From NCBI GenBank assembly GCA_951213105.1, contig OX578144.1, positions 86,069,015 to 86,133,014 of the forward strand: DNA of 64,000 nt, in the 5' to 3' direction. The notes beneath the pieces are model-generated. The model was not told where the DNA came from. It searched no databases and was given only the letters and a program-made list of their open reading frames with translations. The DNA is from Amaurobius ferox (lineage: Eukaryota; Arthropoda; Arachnida; Araneae; Amaurobiidae). Each line of letters starts with the position of its first letter. The stretch's first letter is position 1. Shown here one piece after another: positions 22,030 through 32,766 of this stretch. The position numbers and the translations under genes are program-made.

Positions 22030-23100
22030 AAAGCCCGTTGATCTACTCTTTAAAAACAGCACTTACGCATTTATTAAATTTTAAAGATTAGCCTAGTAAC
22101 CATTGAAATTATTTCAGTACTTAATCATGATAATGCTAATACATAATTCCATTCATTTCTTAATTATGAAAAACATAATCCAATGTAGTTATGTAATTGA
22201 ACAGTGCTATACATTGCAAAAAGTTAGATTGCTTCCGCAAAGAATATAGTTATAGAGATCAAGTACTTAATCGTGCAAATAGTGCAATATTATATTATTA
22301 TAGACTGACTGATATGCATAGATATGTTATTTGATTCCAAATACATTTTAAAATTCCCTTGATCTAGTCTTTAAAACAGTAAAAGAATCTCTATTACAGT
22401 TTAAATTTAGCATAGTACCCACTAAAAGTATTTCTGTACTTAATCATGGTATTACTAATAAACAACTCCATTCATTTCTTAATCACAAAAAAAAAATTCG
22501 CGATTAAGATTGGAATGTATTAGTATTATTTAATCATTGTACTACATATGCATAACTCCATTCCAATTCTTAATCATGAAAAACAAAATGTATTCTAGTT
22601 ATTAAACACCCAATATTATAAATTTGCAAACAGTTAAATTGTTTTTGCAATGATATTTCCTCATTACAAACGAGATGTTAAATCCCTTTTGATCTACTCT
22701 TTAAAAACAACAAAAATATCTTTATTTTAATTTAAAGTGTGTCCTAGTAACCCTTAAAAGTATTTCAGTGCTTAGTCATGGCAATAATACCACTATATAA
22801 TTCCATTTCATTTCTTAATCATGAAAAACAATATTTAGTACAGATATATAACTGGACAATGTTATGCATTTTGAAAAGTTAGATTGTTTTTGCAATGGAC
22901 ATAATAATATTCCAATACTTAATGATCTAAATAGTGTGATATATTTTCTGTATTTTATGAATATAATTGTTATTGATATTCTCATATAAAAACGAAAGTA
23001 AAATCACTCTGAACTACATTAAATACATTTTATTATAATTCAAAGAGTGATCTAGTAATCATTAAATACACTTCGACACCTAACTGTTAATCTCAACTTA
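22030..23100. repeat. Diverged ~325-bp tandem array
   Basis: Blocks gatctactctttaaaa (22039, 22359, 22690), cagtacttaatcatg, aattccattcatttcttaat and agttagattg-tt-gcaa recur in order, with spacing of 320-331 bases. A fourth decayed unit lies near 22990-23100. No ORF. Confidence 0.65.
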
Positions 23101-24640
23101 TACTTCTGTTTCTGTATCCAATTGGATGTAAAATACTACGAACTACACGTTGAGAGATCATTGGAACTAATTTCTAATTTATATTATCTGTAATTTGACT
23201 AATTTTCCTTTTTGCATTGAACTGAAAGTAACCTCTCAACTCGAGTATTCATGATCCATTTGAAATAATGCGTCGTAATCTCAGATTCGGTATTTTGTTC
23301 TAGAGGTTCAGACTATAATCTCTAATATCTATCATGATAAAAACTTATCATGTTCAGTCGTCTTTCAAATAATCACACCACTGCTGCAAGCGTCCATAAT
23401 CAGTTCACATCCAATGTATGTCACATCATGCATTTTCCCCATTTTTACTTTCTCATAATATGTAATATAATATAATGTATTATTTTCACTACAATTATCG
23501 AATTCCAGATTCTGATGCTAATATATGATTTAGGACCTTTTGGATATGTGTTGACTATTTTCGGAGTGATGTCCGTCAGTCTGACTGTGAACTCTGAACT
23601 TTATATCTGGAATTCTTATCAAATATCTTAAACTAGACAGAATTTTTTAAATATTTTTAATTGGAAAGTGTTTGTATGTTTTTATCTTTTATTTGTCAGG
23701 CAGATCCACCAATCTAAATATCTGCGGAATAGCAATTTAGAGCAAAATTTCTAGCTGGTCTTAATAATTTGACTATTTAGGGCATAACAACTCATGGTTA
23801 ACTGATGAAATTTAAAAGGATTTTTAAGTTTTTTTAGTGATACTTAAGTACAAAACGCTCAATTTCACTTGATATAAAAATTTTAATGAAATTATGTGAT
23901 GATTCAAAAACACCTTTTTCTTTTGAAGCTTAAATTTACCATTTGAATGAACTTCGGATGTAACATAAAAAAAGAATCATTAAATTATAATTTAATAAAA
24001 TATTAAAAAATAATGTGTGTATTATTTTAATTTTATTTCAATTTTCTAATTGAAAGAGATCTATTATAATCTAATTAATAAATTACTAAATTTTTGATTA
24101 ATTGTTCTACTTTCAAATCTGGAACTATTAGAAAAGTTTCCTTAATAATTAATTTTTCATTTCCTTAGGAATATAAATTAGATATAAATTATTAGAACGC
24201 TTTATTTTAAAGGAAATAAATTGTATTTTCATAATGCAAAATTAATTGTTCTGAATTAACTCTTAATGATTATTTTAATGATTCCAATGCTCGCATTTGC
24301 TAACACATTAAATATAAACTAATTTGAAATGGATTTGTTTAGAATCATTCACAAATATGTACTTTTAATTATCCGTGTGGGATTTATTCCACTGTCAAAG
24401 TTTATAAATTATCAATATGATAAAAGTATTTATAGGAAGATTTATCAAAATATTGTACAGATAACTCAAAACTTGCAAAACTTCAAACAATATATATATT
24501 ACTTGCGCTTCTTTTTCTAGAAATTTACAAGAATGTTGTATGAATGCAAGAAAATTATTTGTTTGAATTGCAGAAAGATTATTTGTTTCAAGTACGTTAT
24601 AAACCATCTTTGACAATTCAGAAACGATATGTATTGATCG
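23100..24640. other. No gene or clear repeat seen
   Basis: AT-rich DNA. The overlapping ORFs at 24329-24768 lie on both strands and are compositional. Confidence 0.45.
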
Positions 24641-24670
24641 AAATCTATATAAATAAAATTGGAAATATGC

Positions 24671-24768
24671 TTTGTGTGTATTTGTGTGTGTGTCTCGCCA
24701 TGTTTATGTGTGTGTCTCATCATGTTTGTGTGTGTGTCTCATCATGTTTGTATGTGTTTGTGTTGTGA
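24671..24768 (+). repeat. TG-rich minisatellite
   Basis: Repeated tgtgtgtgtctcatcatgtt words with units of about 25 bases. Confidence 0.75.
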
Positions 24769-24840
24769 TCTTGGAATAACACAAGTTAAAATTTGTTCCA
24801 TATTTTGAGTATCGAGTTTCAGGGATTGTCGAAATATTAA

Positions 24841-25594
24841 TGTGAGACCAGAATAAGTGCAGGAATTGATTTCATACCACATTTAGGCGAGACAGTTTTA
24901 TGTACAGCATTTATGGTTTGCTGCAATAGCAAACAATGTTTCAGACGAAACGACGCAAGTGTTTGCAACACTTTGACTCGAGAGGTCAAATTAGGTCATA
25001 AATCTACAGACTGAGGTGTAGACATGAGCGTGTCTAAAAAGAATAAACGATTATGGAAGATGTCTGACCGAAGTGACCAAGGTTGGCCAATCAGAGCAAA
25101 AGGAGGTGTGGAACGCCCAGACCGTCCGGCTCATCCTAAGACATAGAGCAGCAATGCGAGGGCAAAAAGAGGTATGTCAGACCTCAGGTCAAAAAGAGGC
25201 GTTAACCTTGAGATGAAAATATACAAATCCTACGAGAAGTGAGAGGGTTCCACTAGAGATAGAGATAGATTGGAATATACTAGAATAAGAGAGCAGTGAA
25301 ACGAGGTTGACTTAAGAGCTGCAGAGCGAAAGTGCGGCAGGGCCATAGCCAGTCAGTAATCATAATGCCAGTATAAGCTCTTAAGAGTGTGTGCCACAGA
25401 GTAGTCCGGAGCTAGTCTTCGAAAGGTGTACTAATATGCATTTCTACGACAATCAGAGTCCAAGCAGACTTCAACAAAATGAGCATAACTAGTACAATAT
25501 ACAAGGATGCAAGCGCTGTGGTCAAATATGTGCTTATTAAACATGATAGCAGATATTAAATTATGTCGATAACAAATGGTGATCTGGTCTCACA
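24841..25594. mobile_element. LTR-like unit with 11-bp inverted ends (TG...CA)
   Basis: Begins TGTGAGACCAG and ends CTGGTCTCACA, perfect 11-bp inverted termini starting TG and ending CA, as in retroviral-type LTRs. It is about 754 bases long, clearly richer in GC than its flanks, and has no ORF. An ataaac word at about 25042 could be part of a poly(A) signal. No matching target duplication was found and no internal region follows, so it may be a decayed solo LTR or a TIR element. It contains the shared module at 25111-25155. Confidence 0.5.
25111..25155 (+). repeat. Shared module M (copy in LTR-like unit)
   Basis: gcccagaccgtccggctcat followed by agacatagagcagcaa. Near matches occur at 26825-26865 (in A4), 5195-5235 (in the 4911 SINE), 9123-9150 and, reversed, 14705-14728. 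Confidence 0.6.
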
Positions 25595-26068
25595 CAAGGA
25601 AAATCTCTCACATTTTGTTCACTCCTCCGTAAATAAATATGCAAATTGTGTAATGAATTGAATAATTAAGTGATCTATGTTGTTAATAAATCATTTATTG
25701 TTAAAGTTAAAATGGTGCAATTAATGGAGTAGTATTATGCTAATAATTATTCCTTTACAGAGCTCGCGCTAAAGATAAAAAGTTGGAGGGTTATCAGCTG
25801 CACAACGCATAATTTAATGAGTTCCACGAACACGATAATTTACGGACATGTTTAGCTAATTCAATTCAATATGCTTTTGCATAATTTTTGTTCGATTGTT
25901 AAAGCAGTATTATTAAATAATCAACGCAACTAAGAATAAATAAACTTTAATGTTTTATTCTCAAAGGAGCGGTATTAATGGTAATCAACGAATTAACAAT
26001 AATCTTACTAAATTATAAGTCTAAAAAGCCAACTTTGAGTTCCTTTTTGTTTTATGCCTCACAATTAA

Positions 26069-27291
26069 TAACAAGGAAGATTAATCATACATAAAGCAGT
26101 GATAATGAAACACTTTCCAACTGCAATGCAATTTTATTTAAACATCACTAAAATGCGATACTTTCAGCGGGAATATTTTTAAAATGAGCATAATACTACA
26201 ATAATTTATTATATTTGAAAACTTAAAACTTCATAGAAAAAAATGAACTTTATTCAAACGACGTCATCGAAATATAAATCGCCTGTCTCTCTATGTAAAA
26301 GCAGTAAATATTTCATTCATACATTTTTATTTCATTCATCACAGCACTAGAAAAATGTATTTTGCTTAAAAACTTAAAACCATAGAGGTAAAAGTAAGTT
26401 AACTCTATGCGTAAAACTGCATCGAAAATGTCTGCTATAAAATCGCCTGTAAAGTCAAATAAAATGACATTCATATCAAGGATATTGCAGACTCCAGAAC
26501 TAAATAATTTGTTGTTTAAGAAATTCAGCTAGTCTTATTATCCTACATCTTAATGTTGTTTACGTTTTCCATTAGTGAAAATTAGGCTCCTTTGTAGAAA
26601 TAATCCAATTTTGATGATCATTAAACTCGCAAATATTGTAATTAAGTTGTCGCAGTAGATAGATGCACTCACAAAAAAAAATGAAATAAAGTGATTTTAG
26701 GACGGATGCAACACTAAATATAAATTAAAAATAACTTTAAAAATCGCGATTTTGACACAAGATGGAGGATGCCATATCTTATTTTGAAGTGAGTCACGTG
26801 ATCTCTCCATATGATATGGGTCGAAAGCCCAGGCCGTTCGACTCATCCCAAGATATAGAGCAGCAAAAATGGGCGGCCAAGAAACATGTGATACGGGTGT
26901 AATTATTATTTTAATTCTTATTAAAAATTACCGAATATATTTTGCTGAATTCGTTTTATATTTTTTATGTGATAATTTGTATATTTCCTAAAACTTTCGA
27001 AGCAGTTTGTGAATTTTAAATTCGCTTAGGAATGTTTGAAAAATTAGGTCCTATAGGGTTCAATATATTTCATTTTTTCATCCCGGATTCATTCCAAAAC
27101 TAACAAAACTAATTGGGTGATATGATTCAGTTACATTCCAATAGGTCCCACAGACTGTCTGAACAACATGTTAAAATTTCATTTTGATAAAATCATTTTT
27201 ACGGTAGTTATCGTACTAACGTACAGACAGACGGATAGACAGATAGAATGAGCAAAGTCGTAAACACTTTTCAACTATGTTGTAAAGTGTT
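26069..27291 (+). mobile_element. Family A element, copy A4, with ~80-bp insertion
   Basis: Divergent copy starting acaaggaagattaatc and ending aactatgttgtaaagtgtt. Relative to its neighbour A5 it carries an extra segment at about 26815-26892, placed just after the single remaining TCACGTGA. That segment matches a module also found in SINEs at 5191 and in the LTR-like unit at 25111. The 3' end abuts A5 directly. Confidence 0.75.
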
Positions 27292-28580
27292 GACAAGAAA
27301 GATCAATCATGCTGAAAGCATTGATTATGAAACACTTTCCAACCTCAATGCAATTTTATTTAAGCATGTCTAAAATGCAATACATTTCTCGGTAATATTT
27401 CAAAACTTATCACAATACTACATTAATTTATTATATTTGAAAACTTAAACTTTCATCGAAAAAAATTAGCTTCATTCAAATGACGGCATTGAAATATAAA
27501 TTGCCTGGTTTAAACAGCTCTAAAATGCAATACATTCCTCGATAATATTTTAAAAATTATCATAATACTACGATCATTTATTATATTTGAAAACTTCATC
27601 AAAAACAACTGATATTCATTCAAATGACGTCATAAAAATAACACACCTGGCTCTATCTATAAAAGCAGCATTTTATTCATTAACAATTTCCCATTCATTT
27701 CATTAATCACAATACTATAATAATTTATTTTATTTAAAAATTAAGACCATGGAGCTACAAGTAATTAAACTCTATGCTTAAAACTTCATCGAAAGAAATC
27801 GTCTTTCTCTCCGTAAAATCAATGAATATATTATTCATATCAGCTATGCAGACTCCATGGGCTAAATACTTTTGCGTTAAAAAATACAGCAATTCTTATA
27901 CAAATCATCCTACATATTTTGCTGTTTACATTTTGCATAAGTGAAAAATATGCTTCGTTGAACAAATAATCAAATTTGGATGATCATTTAAACTCAAATA
28001 TATTGTCATTGCGTTGTTTCAGTATGTAGATGCACATAATTTAAGCAAAAATAAGGCGGTTTTAGGACGAATACAACACTCAATATGAATTAAAAAGAAC
28101 TTTAAAAATCACAATTTTGAGACAAGATGGATGCCATATTTTATTTTGAAGTGGGTCACGTGATCTTTTCATATCATGGTCACGTGATCGATTCATATAA
28201 GAGGTGTAATTATTATTTGAATTTTTATTTAAAAAACTACTGAATATATTTTGCTGAAATTTTTTTTATATATTTTATGGAATAATTTTAATATTACCTA
28301 AAATTTTCGAAGCAATTTGTGAATTTTAAATCCGCTTAAAAATGTTTGAAGTATTAGGTCCCATAGTGTTCAATGTATTTCATTTTTTCAACCCGGGTTC
28401 AATTCAAAACTAATTGAGTGATATTAATTATATTCCCATAGGTCCTACAGACCGTCTGAACAACATACTAAAATTTCAATTTGATTAAGTCATTTTTATG
28501 GCAGTTATCGTGTTAACGGACAGACAGTCAGACAGAATGAACAAAGTCCTAAATACTTTTGAACTTGGTTGTAAAGGGTT
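27292..28580 (+). mobile_element. Family A element, copy A5, head-to-tail with A4
   Basis: Begins gacaagaaagatcaatc immediately after the terminal aaagtgtt of A4. Both TCACGTGA palindromes are present near 28157 and 28181. The 3' hairpin has drifted to aaagggtt and is followed by a small local duplication of ggttttgaacttggtt and gtaaagggt words (28570-28612). Confidence 0.8.
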
Positions 28581-29980
28581 TGTAAAGGGTACTTGGTTTT
28601 GAACTTGGTTGTGACTGCTGAAAAGTAATAGCTGAGAAAGTGACCACTAGATTCTGGTGCCACAGTTAGTATATATGAATATGATGAACATGCGTCTTTA
28701 TTATGTTAATCATATACATTTGAGTATGATGCAGTGTCGTATGCTATGAAGCCTATAATGTCAAATTTTGAAACCAACAAATTTATCAAATTTATCGCTC
28801 CAATTTGTTCAATATTTGTCAAAAACTCTTCCACAGTGATATAGTGCCACTATAATAGCAAATTTGTGAGGCCATCTATGGTTTCTGAGTCTTTTTCAAT
28901 ACTCTATATAGACATTAGAAACTATCTGAAAACACTCAATTGATATATAAAGCATCAATCATAGGATTTTATTATCATTTTCTATTCCTGACGAAGCGAA
29001 ATAAACATCTGTCTGCATTTTGAAATCATTTTTACACGAAAAGGTAATAAGATGAAATTTTGCATACGTATGTAAAATTGCACGCATATTTTCAGAATTC
29101 CAATTCTAATTATCAAAAAGAAATGCAAAAAGACAAAACTCGCATTTTTAAACTGCGAATGCTCATTACGCTTCATACAAATAGCGTGTAAAGTATATTG
29201 TTGTCAAATGTAAGAAATGAGTCCAATATGAAGCTTCACTATCTTATATTTTACACTGTTTTAAGGAGAACGAGATAAAACAAAATGAATACCAGGGAGT
29301 TAGAGAGTTGCCATCAACTCTCCTTATACAAAAAAATAATAGAACGAAAATCTAGAAATACGTTTTTGTGATTTAAATGTGTTATTTTGATTCCGCTGTA
29401 TTTCTGTATTTTGATTTGTATTACTACCAATTTAAATTCTAAAAACTTTTTGCATTGCATTCGTATTCTCAAATACTGAAATTAATGTTCCATACATTTG
29501 ATTTCATAATTTATGTGTTAAATTGAGTTTTATTTGAAATCTTTCACAGCTCGTAAACTTCATACGTGCGAGTATATGAAAAGCCTGGTTTTGTTCGTTC
29601 AGTTTAAAAATGATTACTCATCAAAGATGAGGTTAGTTGGTTTATTTTTAGCTTAAATCATACAATTACATGAAAAGAAAAATTAACTATAAAAATTTTA
29701 GTTTCTTCTATAAACATCCATCCCAATTATTTTGCTCAAGGCATGAATGTAATGGGATCTTCTAACTCCATGGTTCAAGGCTTGATACTGAAAGTACAAT
29801 TTATGGAATTTTCCGTTTGAGTGGCATCTTAAAGTCGAAACACGAGCGGAACGCGAAATATATTAAGAGAACATTCTAAATTCAAATTAAACATTTTGGA
29901 CTAGCTGCAATAAAATTTGTTTTCCTCTATAATCCCCAAAATTGTGAAAATAGCCAATCTTCTGATAATTTAAACAAGCA
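28581..29980. other. No gene seen upstream of the H1-like gene
   Basis: AT-rich DNA that should contain the promoter of the histone-like gene. A tatattaa word lies near 29859, about 145 bases before the ATG, but its role is unproved. Words such as ctaactccatgg at 29763 and the related ccatggagttagag at 19833 suggest another old dispersed repeat. Confidence 0.4.
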
Positions 29981-30004
29981 TCAACGTTTCAAAATCAAGC
30001 TTCA

Positions 30005-30439
30005 ATGGATATGAATATAAAAGCCTCAAAAACAGAGAAAAATAATGGCAGTAAGATTATGAAAGCCATTCGTCATCTTCAAGGTCCAAACGGCTCATCT
30101 TTTGCTGACATCAAAAAATACTTGTCTTCGGAGAATCGGTTGGCTGATGCAGCTGGTCAAGCTAACATCAAGTTGTACCTCAAGGATGCTGTTGATCGTG
30201 GAGTCTTGAGTGTATTGGATGGAAAGTACAATTTGGTGGAGCGAGGAAAACGTCGACGCAGATCTGGCTCTAAGCGTAAATCTAAATCCAGAAGGCGTTC
30301 CAGTGGGCGAAAGAAAAGACGTTCCAGCGGAGGAAAGCGTTCCAAGTCAAGAAGACGTTCCGGTGGAAAAAAGCGTTCCAAGTCGAGACGCTCGAAAAGG
30401 AAGCACAGAGGACATGTGGATGGAGATGAATGCGAATAA
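30005..30439 (+). CDS. Linker histone H1-like / protamine-like basic protein (H15 domain)
   Basis: Single-exon ORF of 144 residues and the only convincing gene in the window. Residues about 14-80 match a winged-helix H15 (linker histone globular) domain: a first helix around SKIMKAIRHLQGPNGSS, then FADIKKYL, a long helix around QANIKLYLKDAVDRGVL, and a C-terminal wing ending DGKYNLVERGKRRRR. Residues 81-137 form a tail almost wholly of Arg, Lys, Ser and Gly with repeated RRSSG, KRSKSRR and GGKKRSKS motifs. The last residues turn acidic (DGDECE). Linker histones bind nucleosome entry/exit DNA. Such a short, Arg/Ser-rich tail is closer to sperm-specific H1 or protamine-like proteins than to somatic H1, which usually has a longer Lys/Ala/Pro tail; that assignment is inference. 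ATG 30005 has a weak context and a second in-frame ATG lies at 30011, so the start is uncertain by two codons. A tagcc at about 29956 could be a splice acceptor for a leader exon. No replication-dependent histone stem-loop follows the stop. The first clear AATAAA is at 31148-31153. Base composition is richer in GC than the flanks. Confidence 0.85.
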   Translation: MDMNIKASKTEKNNGSKIMKAIRHLQGPNGSSFADIKKYLSSENRLADAAGQANIKLYLKDAVDRGVLSVLDGKYNLVERGKRRRRSGSKRKSKSRRRSSGRKKRRSSGGKRSKSRRRSGGKKRSKSRRSKRKHRGHVDGDECE

Positions 30440-30749
30440 CGCTGCAGATGGCACCCGATTTCAGATCCAGTAGTCAAGGAGAATTTTAAATAAGCAACAG
30501 TTAATTCAGGAAAAATAGGAAGCTAAGCAGTGGAATTTATTTTTAAGTCATTAACGAGCATCGCAAAATTTTATGTAATCTTAAGAAACTAAGTGATTAT
30601 AAAATATTTAATATTGTTTTGTGTCAACTGTGAATTTCTATTTACAATGTGCCTTAATTAAGTGCCATTTAAATTAATTTTTAATGTGTTAATATCAGTT
30701 GTGGAATCTAATGTATTGGTCAAATTTCCGCAGGTAAGCAGGTAAAATT

Positions 30750-31030
30750 TAACAGTAAAATGCCGTAAATAATTTCGTCAAATGTTAACATTTAAAGCGC
30801 CAGCAAAATAATGCAAATAATTTCGAAAATTTTTAATATTTTAAGTTCCAGAAATATGGTGCAAATAATTTCATTAAATATTAACACTTCAGGTACCAAC
30901 AAAATAATGCAAGTAATTTCGCGAAATGTTAATATTTTACTTGTCGGAAAAATGGCGCAAGTAATATCTCTAAAATTAACATTTCAAGTGATAATTATAT
31001 GTTATGTACAAATATTTTCGCCAAATGCGT
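30750..31030 (+). repeat. Diverged ~50-bp tandem array downstream of the H1-like gene
   Basis: At least six degenerate units share a core like gcaaataatttcg followed by aaat-ttaa-attt. Cores begin near 30764, 30813, 30863, 30910, 30958 and 31009, a period of about 48-50 bp. The array starts about 310 bases after the histone-like stop codon and before the AATAAA at 31148, so it may lie in the 3' UTR. The 81-residue open frame through it is a by-product of the repeat. Confidence 0.6.
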
Positions 31031-31147
31031 GTGTTCGATTTATATTAGACATGTAAAGCTATTAAGCAAGCGAAGCTTTGGAAATTTAGTGATTTTATAA
31101 TTCTTTGTCAAGCAATGCTATTTGGTAATCACTGAAAAGCATAAAAA

Positions 31148-31153
31148 AATAAA
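31148..31153 (+). promoter_or_regulatory. Candidate polyadenylation signal AATAAA
   Basis: First canonical AATAAA found downstream of the H1-like stop codon, about 710 bases away. It would give a long AT-rich 3' UTR. In AT-rich DNA such hexamers are common, so this is only a candidate. Confidence 0.3.
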
Positions 31154-31689
31154 ACTGTAGATAAGAAATATTAACTGTTTTTAAACATTTAAATACCGGA
31201 CTTCAGGTAGTAATACATATATAGTTATATTTGTTTAAAACATTTAAATGTTTTAAAATGCTCTTGTAGATTTCAAAAATATGATCCGTTAAAAGATAAC
31301 TTGGCGTTCTTTGACGCCGATTTGTTTTAGCGTAAAGTCAAAATAGTCTCAGATTTTTTTTTAAGTTCAATTGCCTCATTTTAATATCACATTTTTCTAA
31401 TTCAATTTTATCTCGTTTGACTAATTTTATAGTTAGTTGTTATAATAACTATAAAAATATTCATGAGAAATTACAAATTATAAAATATAAATATTGAATT
31501 GGACTATATAAATATTAAATTGGAGACCATGCCGAAATCTGGTATTTTCCCAAAAACCGGTATGGTCCAGAATTTGACGACTTTTTTGGTGCCAATTCTA
31601 TTTCTGCGCCTGATGATTTTAAAATACAACTTTATCTTATAGAAAGGCATTTCATGTATTTTTTGGCAAATTTAACAATATTTAAAAAC

Positions 31690-32600
31690 GCAACTTATTT
31701 TTTTAACCTTGATACTTAGAAGAAATTTAATAACAGAGTCATAAACACTTTTCAACTTTGTTGTAGAGTGTTAAAAACGAAACTTAGAAGAAATTTATAA
31801 AGCTTGATACTTAGAATAAATTTAGATACTTTTCGGCCAGTCGTTCTCTGTCGAAGATCGCTATGTGGAAACAACCGTTTGTGCAATAGTTAATATGTAG
31901 TAATTCGAAAATGACTTTACGCCCGCTAGAAAAACATCACAGCATCAGGTACCGCTGGCTGTCGGAGGTCGCATGTAGCAATAGCTGTTTGTGATGTTGG
32001 TTTTCCGTACCTCATAGAGTGATGTAGCAATTCGAAAATGGATCTACGCCTGCTAAAAAAGCATTACAGAATCTGGTCCCGCTGGCTGTTGGAAGTAGCA
32101 CTCAGCAACAGATTTTTGTGTAACAGATGTTCCATGGCTCTTAGTGTGATGTAGCATTTCGAACATGGATCTACTTCCGCTAAAAAACATCAAAGAATTC
32201 AGCCTCGCTGGCTGTCAGAGGTCACACATAGCAACATATATTTGTGCAACAGGTATTCCGTGGCTCATAGAGTGATGTTCATGTTACGTCAGCTACGCGA
32301 ATGTAAGCCTGTGATCCATGAGCCATAGAACACCTGTTGCACAAATAGCTTTTGCTATATGCGAGCTCCAACAGCCAGCGGATGCGGACCGCGGGTAAGA
32401 CCGCAAAGCGGTAATAGGTTGCTACACTGTATAGGTTGATACACTGTTCGAATTGCTACGGACCAACTGTTGCCACACTGTAACTAAATCCGACTGTCGC
32501 CCCTTTAACCGAAAAGTACCGAAATTTGATAAATAATGATACTTAAAAGAAATTTTATAAAAAGCAATACATAGAAGAAATTCGATAAAAAATCGGAACT
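31690..32600. repeat. Fold-back element with 126-bp array inside a short-unit repeat
   Basis: Outer flanks carry repeats of cttagaagaaatttgataaa type. Inside, inverted words gatacttttcgg (about 31821) and ccgaaaagtacc (about 32510) bound a core. The core holds units of 126-127 bases marked by gctggctgt (31954, 32081, 32207) and by atagagtgatgtagcaattc, then a partial unit in reverse orientation (32300-32380). Confidence 0.65.
31733..31773 (+). repeat. Solo 3' end fragment of family A
   Basis: Only about 40 bases match the 3' terminus of family A (agtcataaacacttttcaac ... gtagagtgtt). The fragment sits inside a degenerate tandem repeat of cttagaagaaattta words and nothing of the rest of the element is present. 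Confidence 0.65.
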
Positions 32601-32766
32601 TAAAACATTCGTACCCACTTGCAATCTACAATTAATTCATACACCATCCAAGCACATTCATTTTACCACTGTTAATCAAACACTAAATAATACTAAAACC
32701 TTAAACAATTTTAAATCTTTCACTCTTTACAGCCATTTAGCACACAACACAAATCACAGAAATTTG

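Noticed and set aside
22030..23100. CRISPR-like array
   Set aside because: Units are ~325 bases and diverged throughout; no short identical repeats with unique spacers, and the DNA is eukaryotic.
30157..30477. 106-residue minus-strand ORF opposite the H1-like gene
   Set aside because: It is the antisense of the Arg/Lys/Ser-rich tail (Leu/Pro/Phe-rich shadow) with no independent domain.
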